Origin: an uncultured Gammaproteobacteria bacterium
GTDB lineage: Bacteria > Pseudomonadota > Gammaproteobacteria > Coxiellales > Coxiellaceae
NCBI GenBank assembly: GCA_903870185.1
Contig: CAIQCE010000261.1
Span: 1-7,302, forward strand
Direction: 5' to 3'
DNA length: 7,302 bases
Position 1 is the first letter of the stretch; each line of letters opens with the position of its first letter. Below, piece by piece: positions 1-6,273 of the stretch. The notes below the pieces were generated by a model. The model saw only the letters and a program-made list of their open reading frames with translations. It had not been told where the DNA came from and did no database searches. The translations under genes and the position numbers were made by a program.

Positions 1-39
1 AGTCAGTGTATTGAACGATAAAGAAAAATTCGCTAATCG

Positions 40-68
40 TTGACAGGCGGGCCCTCACTACTTATTAT
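40..68 (+). promoter_or_regulatory. sigma-70 promoter of the rpmH-rnpA-yidD-yidC-mnmE block
   Basis: A perfect -35 hexamer TTGACA (40-45) is followed after 17 nt by TATTAT (63-68), one base from the -10 consensus. Transcription should start near 75, which leaves a leader of about 58 nt before rpmH. A strong promoter fits the high demand for a ribosomal protein. The spacer is GC-rich (GGCGGGCCC). In many gammaproteobacteria dnaA lies divergently upstream of rpmH; no minus-strand start or DnaA box is visible in the first 132 nt, so any such gene lies beyond the left edge. Confidence 0.85.
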
Positions 69-132
69 GGCCAATCCTTTAACCTAGATTCAGATCAAGG
101 TTTAATATTTCAGTTAAAACAGGTGTAAAAAG

Positions 133-267
133 ATGAGCACTACCTATCATCCAAGTAATCTTAGACGTAAACGCACTCATGGATTCAGAGCAAGAATGGC
201 AACGGCAGCAGGTCGGACAATCCTTAAAAGACGTCGTGCCAAGGGCAGAAAACGCCTAAGTGCTTAA
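133..267 (+). CDS. rpmH: 50S ribosomal protein L34 (bL34)
   Basis: This encodes a 44-residue, very basic protein of the large ribosomal subunit, the usual length for bL34. It has the family signature: N-terminal TYHPSNLRRKRTHGFRARM (residues 4-22), then TAAGR, and a lysine/arginine-rich tail ending RAKGRKRLSA. The start is supported by an AGGTG Shine-Dalgarno sequence (121-125) placed 7 nt before the ATG. It is the first gene after the strong promoter at 40-68, and its last 8 nt overlap the GTG start of rnpA, the standard bacterial rpmH-rnpA pairing. Nothing is unusual in the protein itself. The identification is secure because the whole sequence matches the family. Confidence 0.97.
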   Translation: MSTTYHPSNLRRKRTHGFRARMATAAGRTILKRRRAKGRKRLSA

Positions 268-619
268 TTTTAAGTTTCTGAAATCCGCGAAAATCCGAAA
301 GCGTTCGGAATATCAGCCGGTTTTCAAAGCGAACAAACGATTATACAGTCGGTTTTTTACTCTATATTACCGATTGAATAGCCTAGATACAGGACGGCTG
401 GGTGTGGTTGTTGGAAAAGCCCATGCGCGACTTTCGGTTTCAAGAAATCGGATAAAGCGTATCGTTCGAGAGGAATTTCGATTAAGTCAACATGAGCTTA
501 AAGGGATTGATATCGTATTAGTGGCAAAAAAATCAGTTAGTGAAGATTTAAATAATGAGCTGCGCCCATGCTTAATAGAACTTTTGAAACAGTTACGAAC
601 GCAAGTCAAAAAATCCTAA
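260..619 (+). CDS. rnpA: Ribonuclease P protein component
   Basis: This encodes the 119-residue protein subunit of RNase P, which helps the catalytic RNA remove 5' leaders from precursor tRNAs. The RNR motif is clear at SRNRIKRIVREEFR (residues 61-74), preceded by the expected beta-strand segment GRLGVVVGKAHAR (45-57); the N-terminal SEYQPVFKANKR fits the usual cleft strand and helix. The length is normal. The start is GTG at 260: an in-frame TAA lies immediately before it (257-259), and no other ATG, GTG or TTG comes before the conserved core. No good Shine-Dalgarno sequence sits at the right distance. The 8-nt overlap with rpmH therefore suggests translation by coupling to rpmH. The 3' end overlaps yidD by 52 nt in another frame. 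Confidence 0.95.
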   Translation: MLNFKFLKSAKIRKRSEYQPVFKANKRLYSRFFTLYYRLNSLDTGRLGVVVGKAHARLSVSRNRIKRIVREEFRLSQHELKGIDIVLVAKKSVSEDLNNELRPCLIELLKQLRTQVKKS

Positions 620-828
620 TCGGATTACTTAAAGTTTATCGTTATGTTATCAGCCCTATTTTAGGCAACCATTGCCGATTTTATCCTTCTTGTTCACAAT
701 ACTCACTGATTGCCATTCAGCGGTTTGGAAGTATCAAAGGCATATATTTAACGTTTAAAAGATTGATCAGATGCCATCCATTTTGTTTGGGTGGCTGTGA
801 TCCTGTTCCAACACAACATAGGTATTGA
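568..828 (+). CDS. yidD: Membrane protein insertion efficiency factor YidD
   Basis: This encodes a small (86-residue) peripheral inner-membrane protein of the YidD family, thought to assist YidC-dependent membrane insertion. The family core is present: an amphipathic stretch LIGLLKVYRYVISPILG (17-33), then HCRFYPSCSQYS (35-46), AIQRFGSIKG (49-58) and the C-terminal RCHPF...GGCDPVP (68-81). There are five cysteines (36, 42, 69, 73, 77). The last segment reads CLGGC where many relatives have non-cysteine residues on either side of GG. ATG 568 is the only conventional start before the conserved core, and it lies inside rnpA, giving a 52-nt overlap. The Shine-Dalgarno sequence is weak, so coupling to rnpA is likely. 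Its position directly before yidC is the canonical one. Confidence 0.94.
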   Translation: MLNRTFETVTNASQKILIGLLKVYRYVISPILGNHCRFYPSCSQYSLIAIQRFGSIKGIYLTFKRLIRCHPFCLGGCDPVPTQHRY

Positions 829-830
829 TC

Positions 831-2489
831 ATGGATTTAAAAAAAATTTCCCTTTATGCAATTTTTGCCATTCTAGCGACTACCTTATGGAATGATTGGA
901 TAAAAGAACATCCAACGGCAGCTCCAGTGGCGAAAGCGGCAGTTCAATCGGTGGATCAATCTTTTGTCCCGACGTCTTATCAGTCGAATTCTAAATCACA
1001 AACCCAAAATGAAATAACTCCAATCCCTTCAGCTACTGTAAAACAAAAAATAATTCATGTGAAAACAGATGTTTTAAGTTTAGATATTGATGCGGTGGGT
1101 GGGTCAATTATAAATGCGGCATTATTGAAGTATCCTGATTCGTTGGGAGATAAAAATATACCAGTTGAAATTTTAAGTAATGATCCCACAAAACTTTATA
1201 TTGCTGAAACGGGGTTAACACAGGCCTCTTCAAAACCAATAACCTACAATACTAGCCAAGCCGAGTATCAACTGCCAAATAATTCAGATTCATTGGATGT
1301 TGTGTTAAAGGGAGTGACAGCTAATGGGATCTCTGTCATTAAAACCTATCGTTTTAAACGAGATGATTATGCCATCGGAATTACCGATCAAATTGAGAAC
1401 CATACAGCGAGTCCTTGGACAACTAGCCTTTATTCTCAATTTAAGAAAAGACCACAATCAGTTTCTCATGGATTTATGCAACCTAGAAGCTTTGAGGGCG
1501 CAGCAATCTCCAGCCCAGAAAAGCGTTACAAAAAATTCACTTATGCTGAACTAGAAAAGGAAAATATTAGTAACGCAACTAAAGATGGATGGTTTGCAAT
1601 CGTACAGCATTATTTCTTAGGGGCATGGGTACCAGATTCTGCAGTCGCTAGCCATTATTATTCTCATGTCAGTTCTTTAGGCGACGGAGAAGATAATAAA
1701 GTTTATACGGTTGGATTCGTAAGCCCGGAGTTTAAAATAGACAGTAATCAATCTATTAATTTTAATTCCACATTATATATTGGACCTGAAACTAAAAGCC
1801 GATTGGATCGAGTAGCACCCGGATTAGATTTAACCATCGATTACGGTTGGTTATGGATGATCTCTGAAATTATTTTCTGGGTGATGGATCATATTAACTC
1901 CATCATCGGTAATTGGGGTTGGTCTATAGTATTAGTGACTATTCTAATTAAGTTATTATTTTATAAACTTTCAGCAGCTAGTTATCGTTCGATGGCAAAG
2001 ATGAGAGAGCTCCAACCCAAGATTACAACTCTTCGAGAACGTTTTGGTGATGACAAACAAAAACTCAATCAAGCGATGATGGAGCTTTATAAAAAAGATA
2101 AAATTAATCCATTAGGTGGTTGCTTGCCGGTTGTTATTCAGATTCCTGTATTTATTGCGCTCTATTATGTGTTGTTTGAAAGTGTGGAACTAAGACAAGC
2201 CCCATTCATTCTTTGGATTCATGATCTTTCAGCAAAAGACCCTTTTTATATTTTGCCAGTATTGATGGGAATCAGTATGTTTGTTCAGCAACGATTGAGC
2301 CCGCCTCCACCTGATCCTACTCAAGCGAAAGTGATGATGTTTTTACCCGTTATCTTTACAGGTTTTTTCTTATCCTTTCCTTCAGGATTAGTCTTGTATT
2401 GGTTCGTTAACAACTGTTTATCGGTTACACAACAGTGGTATATCATGCGTCAGTATCAAGAGACTCATAAAAAATTACATAAAAAATAA
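831..2489 (+). CDS. yidC: Membrane protein insertase YidC
   Basis: This encodes the YidC/Oxa1/Alb3 insertase, which inserts and folds inner-membrane proteins alone or with Sec. At 552 residues it is close to E. coli YidC (548). There is an N-terminal membrane anchor (about 5-20), a large periplasmic P1 domain (about 50-330), a second membrane segment (about 361-379), a charged cytoplasmic hairpin containing SMAKMRELQPKI (387-398), then further membrane segments around 429-448, 470-488 and 500-530. Conserved blocks include NPLGGCLP (426-433), VELRQAPF and FPSGLVLYW. The positive groove residue, Arg366 in E. coli, is Lys374 here. The tail is lysine-rich. ATG 831 is preferred over an in-frame TTG at 825 because AGG (820-822) lies 8 nt upstream and the protein then begins MDLKK. 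It starts 2 nt after yidD. Confidence 0.97.
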   Translation: MDLKKISLYAIFAILATTLWNDWIKEHPTAAPVAKAAVQSVDQSFVPTSYQSNSKSQTQNEITPIPSATVKQKIIHVKTDVLSLDIDAVGGSIINAALLKYPDSLGDKNIPVEILSNDPTKLYIAETGLTQASSKPITYNTSQAEYQLPNNSDSLDVVLKGVTANGISVIKTYRFKRDDYAIGITDQIENHTASPWTTSLYSQFKKRPQSVSHGFMQPRSFEGAAISSPEKRYKKFTYAELEKENISNATKDGWFAIVQHYFLGAWVPDSAVASHYYSHVSSLGDGEDNKVYTVGFVSPEFKIDSNQSINFNSTLYIGPETKSRLDRVAPGLDLTIDYGWLWMISEIIFWVMDHINSIIGNWGWSIVLVTILIKLLFYKLSAASYRSMAKMRELQPKITTLRERFGDDKQKLNQAMMELYKKDKINPLGGCLPVVIQIPVFIALYYVLFESVELRQAPFILWIHDLSAKDPFYILPVLMGISMFVQQRLSPPPPDPTQAKVMMFLPVIFTGFFLSFPSGLVLYWFVNNCLSVTQQWYIMRQYQETHKKLHKK

Positions 2490-2492
2490 TCG

Positions 2493-3866
2493 ATGAACCG
2501 AAATTATTTTACGGACACCATCGCGGCCATTGCAACCCCTCCCGGAAAAGGAGGGGTTGGTATTGTTAGAATTTCAGGTCCGAAGGTTGCAGAAGTTGCT
2601 TTTAAGATTTTGGGTCGATTACCTCAGGCACGGCAAGCCTCATTTTTGGATTTTAAAGATCAAGCCTCCAATTTGATTGATCAAGGAATCGCTATTTATT
2701 TTAAAGCCCCTCATTCTTTTACCGGCGAAGATATTTTGGAACTACAAGCTCACGGCGGCCCAATCATTTTAGATCAGTTAATGAAAATGATATTAGTTGA
2801 AGAAGGTATTCGTATTGCAAGACCTGGTGAATTTTCGGAACGTGCCTATCTCAATGAGAAACTAGATTTAGTTCAAGCTGAGGCGATTAGTGATTTAATT
2901 AATGCTTCAACAGAGCAAGCCGCAAAAGCTGCTTTAAAATCTTTGCAAGGGGAATTTTCTAAAGAAATTAATTTACTCTTAGCTGAACTCACACAATTAA
3001 GAATTTTTGTGGAAGCTTCCATTGATTTTCCCGATGAAGAAATCGACTTTATTAAAGAGAGCACTCTTGCAAGGGACTTAACCCAATTAATGGAGCGACT
3101 CAATAATGTATTTAAATCGGCTCACCAAGGCAGTTTATTACAAGAAGGCATAAGTGCTGTCATTGTTGGGCAACCTAATGCTGGTAAATCCAGTTTGCTC
3201 AATGCACTGAGTGGAAAGGAATCCGCTATTGTGACAGAAATTGCTGGAACAACGCGTGATGTTTTGAGAGAGCAAATTCATATCGATGGTATGCCGCTTC
3301 ATATTATTGATACAGCAGGGTTGAGAGATTCTGAAGATCCGGTGGAACAAGAAGGTATTCGTCGCGCTCAACTTGAAATTGAAAAAGCCGATGTATTGTT
3401 ATTGGTGATCGATGCTACTCAACATAATGAAGCAAAAGCATTGGAAAGTATTCCTCAAGGTTTTAGAGAAGCTATTAAAAAATTACCGATGGTAGTGATC
3501 AAAAATAAAATTGATTTGCTACAAGAGGCTCCAGCCATTAGTTTAGAACAGGGGCACTTAGTTGTCGCGCTTTCTGCTAAACATAAAGAGGGCATTGATC
3601 TTTTGAAACAAGAGCTCAAAGAAAAAATGGGTTATGAACAATTGCCTGAAGGTAGCTTCAGTGCTAGAAGACGACATTTAGAATCTTTAGGGCAAGCTCA
3701 AAAATTTTTGGAACATGGTGAAATTCAATTGAAGCAGCACCATGCTTATGAGTTATTGGCAGATGATTTGAGAGAGGCTCAGAAAGCTTTGTCGGAGATC
3801 ACAGGTGAGTTTACGGCGGATGAGCTTCTAGGGAAGATCTTTTCTAGCTTCTGTATTGGTAAATAA
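2493..3866 (+). CDS. mnmE: tRNA modification GTPase MnmE
   Basis: This 457-residue GTPase acts with MnmG to install the aminomethyl-type group at C5 of wobble uridine 34 in tRNAs reading NNA/NNG codons. The N-terminal folate-binding domain carries TIAAIATPPGKGGVGIVRIS (9-28) and HGGP (87-90). A G domain is inserted in the helical domain: P-loop GQPNAGKSS (226-234), GTTRD (252-256), DTAG (273-276), NKID (338-341) and SAK (361-363). The C-terminus ends FCIGK, keeping the conserved cysteine (454). The length is normal and no key motif is missing. The ATG comes 3 nt after the yidC stop in an A/T-rich stretch with no Shine-Dalgarno sequence, so reinitiation after yidC is likely. The partner gene mnmG follows after 65 nt. 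Confidence 0.97.
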   Translation: MNRNYFTDTIAAIATPPGKGGVGIVRISGPKVAEVAFKILGRLPQARQASFLDFKDQASNLIDQGIAIYFKAPHSFTGEDILELQAHGGPIILDQLMKMILVEEGIRIARPGEFSERAYLNEKLDLVQAEAISDLINASTEQAAKAALKSLQGEFSKEINLLLAELTQLRIFVEASIDFPDEEIDFIKESTLARDLTQLMERLNNVFKSAHQGSLLQEGISAVIVGQPNAGKSSLLNALSGKESAIVTEIAGTTRDVLREQIHIDGMPLHIIDTAGLRDSEDPVEQEGIRRAQLEIEKADVLLLVIDATQHNEAKALESIPQGFREAIKKLPMVVIKNKIDLLQEAPAISLEQGHLVVALSAKHKEGIDLLKQELKEKMGYEQLPEGSFSARRRHLESLGQAQKFLEHGEIQLKQHHAYELLADDLREAQKALSEITGEFTADELLGKIFSSFCIGK

Positions 3867-3872
3867 AGATTG

Positions 3873-3883
3873 GTGCCAGGCAC
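3873..3883. repeat. short perfect palindrome in the mnmE-mnmG spacer
   Basis: GTGCC (3873-3877) and GGCAC (3879-3883) form a perfect inverted repeat around a single A, seven bases after the mnmE stop. The loop is too small for a stable RNA hairpin without opening inner pairs, and no T-run follows, so it is not a convincing terminator. It could be a protein site or a fragment of a dispersed repeat; the sequence alone does not decide. Confidence 0.4.
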
Positions 3884-3894
3884 TGATAGATAGA

Positions 3895-3924
3895 TTGGAA
3901 AGTATTTGTCAAAAAATGTACAAT
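3895..3924 (+). promoter_or_regulatory. candidate mnmG promoter
   Basis: TTGGAA (3895-3900) and TACAAT (3919-3924) are separated by 18 nt; each hexamer differs from consensus by two bases or fewer. Transcription would start near 3931, directly at the mnmG ATG (3932). No Shine-Dalgarno sequence precedes that ATG. Both facts fit a leaderless or nearly leaderless message, while longer read-through transcripts from mnmE could also supply mnmG. Confidence 0.5.
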
Positions 3925-3931
3925 CCGGGCC

Positions 3932-5800
3932 ATGAGTATGAACCATCATTTTGAAGTTATTGTTGTTGGAGGCGGCCACGCGGGCACTGAAGCGGCATTA
4001 GTCTCGGCCAGAATGGGCCTGAAGACCCTATTACTCAGCCATAATATTGAAACTTTGGGACAAATGTCCTGTAATCCCGCGATCGGGGGAATCGGCAAAA
4101 GTCATTTGGTTAAAGAAATCGATGCCCTCGGAGGCGTAATGGCTCGAGCCATTGACCACTCTGGGATTCAGTTTCGGGTATTGAATGCGAGCAAAGGCCC
4201 GGCCGTAAGAGCGACTCGTGGCCAAGCTGATCGCGCTTTATATAAGCAATACATACGTAATCAATTAGAGAATCAACCAAATCTGAGTATTTTTCAGCAG
4301 GCTGTGGATGATTTAATTATAGAAGAGCGGCAAGTTAAAGGAGTGATTACCCAAGCAGGGTTACACTTTTTTGCTCCCGCCGTGATTCTGACCACTGGAA
4401 CATTTTTAGGTGGGAAGATCCATATCGGATTAAACCAGTATTCAGGTGGAAGAGCGGGTGATCCACCGGCAATTGCTTTAGCAGAGCGACTCAGAGCTCT
4501 TCCTTTTAGAGTGGGTCGTTTAAAAACAGGAACCCCGCCAAGAATCGATGGCAGAACGATCGATTATCAGCAGCTTAAGGCTCAACCGGGTGATACACCC
4601 ACACCGGTGATGTCATTTTTAGGGAAGAGAGAAGACCACCCTACTCAGATTCCTTGCTATATCACTTATACCACCGCCAAGACTCACGAGATTATTCGTT
4701 CGAATTTGCATCAGTCTCCTATGTATTCAGGTGTGATCGAGGGGATTGGGCCCCGTTACTGTCCTTCGATTGAAGACAAAGTGGTTCGTTTTGCAGATCG
4801 GGATTCTCATCAAATATTTTTAGAACCAGAGGGATTAAATACTCACGAATATTATCCTAATGGAATTTCAACGAGTCTTCCCTACTCTGTTCAGGAAGAG
4901 TTTGTGCACAGCATTCCGGGATTAGAACATTGTCATATCACTCGACCGGCTTACGCGATTGAGTATGATTATTTTGATCCTCGAGATTTATATCCAACGT
5001 TGGAAACTAAAATTATCGATGGATTATTTTTTGCAGGGCAAATTAATGGAACCACTGGATATGAAGAAGCCGGTGCTCAGGGATTAATCGCGGGAATCAA
5101 TGCCGCTTTGAAAGTACAAAAACGAGATCCTTGGTTTCCCAAACGAGATGAAGCTTATATCGGAGTTTTGATAGACGATTTGATTACTTGTGGAACGAGT
5201 GAGCCTTATCGGATGTTTACCAGTCGTGCAGAATATCGATTGTTATTGCGTGAAGATAATGCAGATTTAAGATTGACTGAAATGGGTCGTGAGTTGGGAT
5301 GCGTAGACGATGAAAGATGGATTTTGTTTGAGCGAAAAAAATTAGCCATTTTGGCTGAACAAAAACGTTTAGAATCCACCTGGATTCAAGCGGGTTCCGA
5401 CAAGGCCAGATTCTTCGAAGATCATTTTTCTCAAACTTTAGAACATGAATATTCTATGATGGATCTATTGCGTCGACCGGAAATTAATTATTCCACATTG
5501 ATTCGGGTTTTAGAAAAAATGGAATCGCTAGTGGATGAACAAGTCTCTGACCAGATTGAAGTCCAAGCCAAATATTCGGGCTATATCAAGCGTCAGTATG
5601 AAGAAATTACTAAACAAAGGCGCCATGAAGAATATGAAATCCCGATTGATTTAGATTATGATGCAATCAAGAGTTTGTCGAATGAAGTCCGGCAAAAATT
5701 AATATCTGTTAAACCTTTGACCCTTGGACAAGCTTCTAGAATCCCTGGTGTGACTCCTGCCGCGATTTCGTTGCTTTTGGTCTATCTTAAAAAATTATGA
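3932..5800 (+). CDS. mnmG: tRNA uridine 5-carboxymethylaminomethyl modification enzyme MnmG (GidA)
   Basis: This 622-residue FAD-dependent enzyme (E. coli: 629) forms a complex with MnmE and modifies uridine 34 of certain tRNAs using methylene-tetrahydrofolate. The N-terminal FAD-binding motif is VIVVGGGHAGTEAA (9-22). The catalytic cysteines are both present: Cys47 in MSCNPAIGGIGK and Cys277 in GPRYCPSIEDK. Other signatures are GRLKTGTPPRIDGRTID (195-211), FFAGQINGTTGYEEAGAQG (366-384) and SRAEYRLLLREDNADLRLTE (431-450). The C-terminal MnmE/tRNA-interacting helical domain ends GVTPAAISLLLVYLKK. ATG 3932 or ATG 3938 could be the start; the frame opens only at 3890 and has no other start. Neither has a clear Shine-Dalgarno sequence. 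The usual next gene, rsmG, is absent. Confidence 0.97.
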   Translation: MSMNHHFEVIVVGGGHAGTEAALVSARMGLKTLLLSHNIETLGQMSCNPAIGGIGKSHLVKEIDALGGVMARAIDHSGIQFRVLNASKGPAVRATRGQADRALYKQYIRNQLENQPNLSIFQQAVDDLIIEERQVKGVITQAGLHFFAPAVILTTGTFLGGKIHIGLNQYSGGRAGDPPAIALAERLRALPFRVGRLKTGTPPRIDGRTIDYQQLKAQPGDTPTPVMSFLGKREDHPTQIPCYITYTTAKTHEIIRSNLHQSPMYSGVIEGIGPRYCPSIEDKVVRFADRDSHQIFLEPEGLNTHEYYPNGISTSLPYSVQEEFVHSIPGLEHCHITRPAYAIEYDYFDPRDLYPTLETKIIDGLFFAGQINGTTGYEEAGAQGLIAGINAALKVQKRDPWFPKRDEAYIGVLIDDLITCGTSEPYRMFTSRAEYRLLLREDNADLRLTEMGRELGCVDDERWILFERKKLAILAEQKRLESTWIQAGSDKARFFEDHFSQTLEHEYSMMDLLRRPEINYSTLIRVLEKMESLVDEQVSDQIEVQAKYSGYIKRQYEEITKQRRHEEYEIPIDLDYDAIKSLSNEVRQKLISVKPLTLGQASRIPGVTPAAISLLLVYLKKL

Positions 5801-5840
5801 ATTAACTAGTTTTTTAATCAAAACTTAATTTAATCTAGGC

Positions 5841-5857
5841 GGGCACGAAACCTGCCC
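5841..5857. repeat. small GC hairpin, REP-like
   Basis: GGGCA (5841-5845) pairs with TGCCC (5853-5857) across a 7-nt loop CGAAACC. No T-run follows on either strand, so it is not a standard intrinsic terminator. It lies 6 nt before a second hairpin and probably belongs to the same repeat cluster. Confidence 0.5.
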
Positions 5858-5862
5858 AAACT

Positions 5863-5891
5863 GTCGTCCCGTGGCTTGTCCGCGGGATCCA
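5863..5891. repeat. REP-like palindromic repeat
   Basis: CCCGTGG (5868-5874) pairs with CCGCGGG (5880-5886) through seven pairs, one of them G-U, around the loop CTTGT; an outer T-A pair extends the stem. The whole unit, GTCGTCCCG...CGGGATCCA, resembles dispersed palindromes recalled from several intracellular or host-associated proteobacteria. That resemblance is from memory, not a search. Only one copy is present in this window, so dispersal cannot be shown here. Confidence 0.6.
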
Positions 5892-5927
5892 TTCCTTTCT
5901 TTTCTGAATTCTACCTAGGTTCTCATT

Positions 5928-5996
5928 GTCGGGCTCACCCTGCGTCGAGTTCATCAGGTATTTTAGCTAGGCGCCTATGCAGGGCTTAGCGCCGAC
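5928..5996. repeat. large imperfect inverted repeat (REP/MITE-like)
   Basis: The left arm GTCGGGCTCACCCTGC (5928-5943) is nearly the reverse complement of the right arm GCAGGGCTTAGCGCCGAC (5979-5996): the blocks GTCGG, GCT and CCCTGC match, with small insertions between them. The 35-nt centre contains a perfect 10-bp palindrome TAGGCGCCTA (5968-5977). As RNA it would fold into a long branched hairpin. The arms look like known REP-type sequences, but it carries no coding capacity, and I see no clear target-site duplication to mark it as an inserted element. Confidence 0.6.
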
Positions 5997-6038
5997 CTAC
6001 ATTTATTAACAAGCCAGAGGACGACGGTTTTGTGCATA

Positions 6039-6090
6039 GCTGTAGAGGCCTTCTCGTGGGTGCCCTCTTGCAATTTTTGTCGTATACAGC
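6039..6090. other. nested inverted repeats, possible structured RNA or weak terminator
   Basis: An outer inverted repeat GCTGTA (6039-6044) / TACAGC (6085-6090) encloses an inner stem AGAGGC (6044-6049) / GCCCTCT (6062-6068, one bulged C), followed by TTGCAATTTTTG. The inner stem with the nearby T-run could act as a weak terminator on the plus strand. The two stems share base 6044, so they may be alternatives rather than one fold. Function is not determined by the sequence. Confidence 0.3.
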
Positions 6091-6204
6091 GAAAGAACAG
6101 ACGTTTTTCAAAAACCTTAACCATAAATCCAAAGACGGAGTAAAAATTACTCATTTAAGACTATTTTAATAATCACGTGGTAGGCTGGGAGATCAAAGAA
6201 TTGT

Positions 6205-6234
6205 GGTGCATGAATGTTGCAGCATCCATGCACC
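6205..6234. promoter_or_regulatory. 30-bp near-palindrome, probable operator of the TetR gene
   Basis: The arms GGTGCATG (6205-6212) and CATGCACC (6227-6234) are perfect reverse complements, and symmetry continues inward through ATG/CAT and the central TGCA. Twenty-six of 30 positions are symmetric around 6219/6220. The site ends one base before a candidate -10 TATAAC (6236-6241) and lies 39 nt before the regulator's ATG, so a bound protein would cover the -35 region. TetR proteins bind such palindromes as dimers, often their own promoter; autoregulation is inferred from position. Confidence 0.65.
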
Positions 6235-6273
6235 CTATAACATTAGCCAATACCTGTTTGAGAGGATTACGCC

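Larger units (their letters stand above)
5801..6273. other. 473-nt non-coding, repeat-rich gap after mnmG
   Basis: No credible coding region was found on either strand, and I see no recognisable remnant of rsmG. Just after the mnmG stop, TTAAAAAA (5787-5794) and TTTTTTAA (5810-5817) could pair around AACTAGTT, a purely A/T structure with a T-run that might act as a weak terminator. From 5838 to about 6000 lies a cluster of GC-richer inverted repeats (listed separately), which stands out against the A/T-rich flanks. Positions 6011-6114 contain further nested inverted repeats. From about 6120 to 6200 I see nothing specific. The right end holds the palindrome, candidate -10 and ribosome binding site of the TetR gene. 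Confidence 0.8.

Noticed and set aside
1..132. Replication origin or dnaA region next to rpmH
   Set aside because: No DnaA box cluster, no minus-strand start codon context and no A/T-rich repeat array is visible here.
1324..1554. 76-codon plus-strand frame inside yidC
   Set aside because: It lies wholly within the well-supported yidC gene in another frame and resembles no family.
2128..2160. Possible loss of function in YidC because the E. coli groove arginine is lysine (Lys374, encoded near 1950)
   Set aside because: Lysine keeps the positive charge, and as I recall it is common at this position in other gammaproteobacterial YidC proteins; nothing else is missing.
2873..3371. Two minus-strand frames of about 76 codons opposite mnmE
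   Set aside because: Both are antisense to a fully conserved gene, with no recognisable domain or own ribosome binding site.
3779..4225. Minus-strand frames across the mnmE end and the mnmG start
   Set aside because: They oppose conserved coding sequence and show no protein signature.
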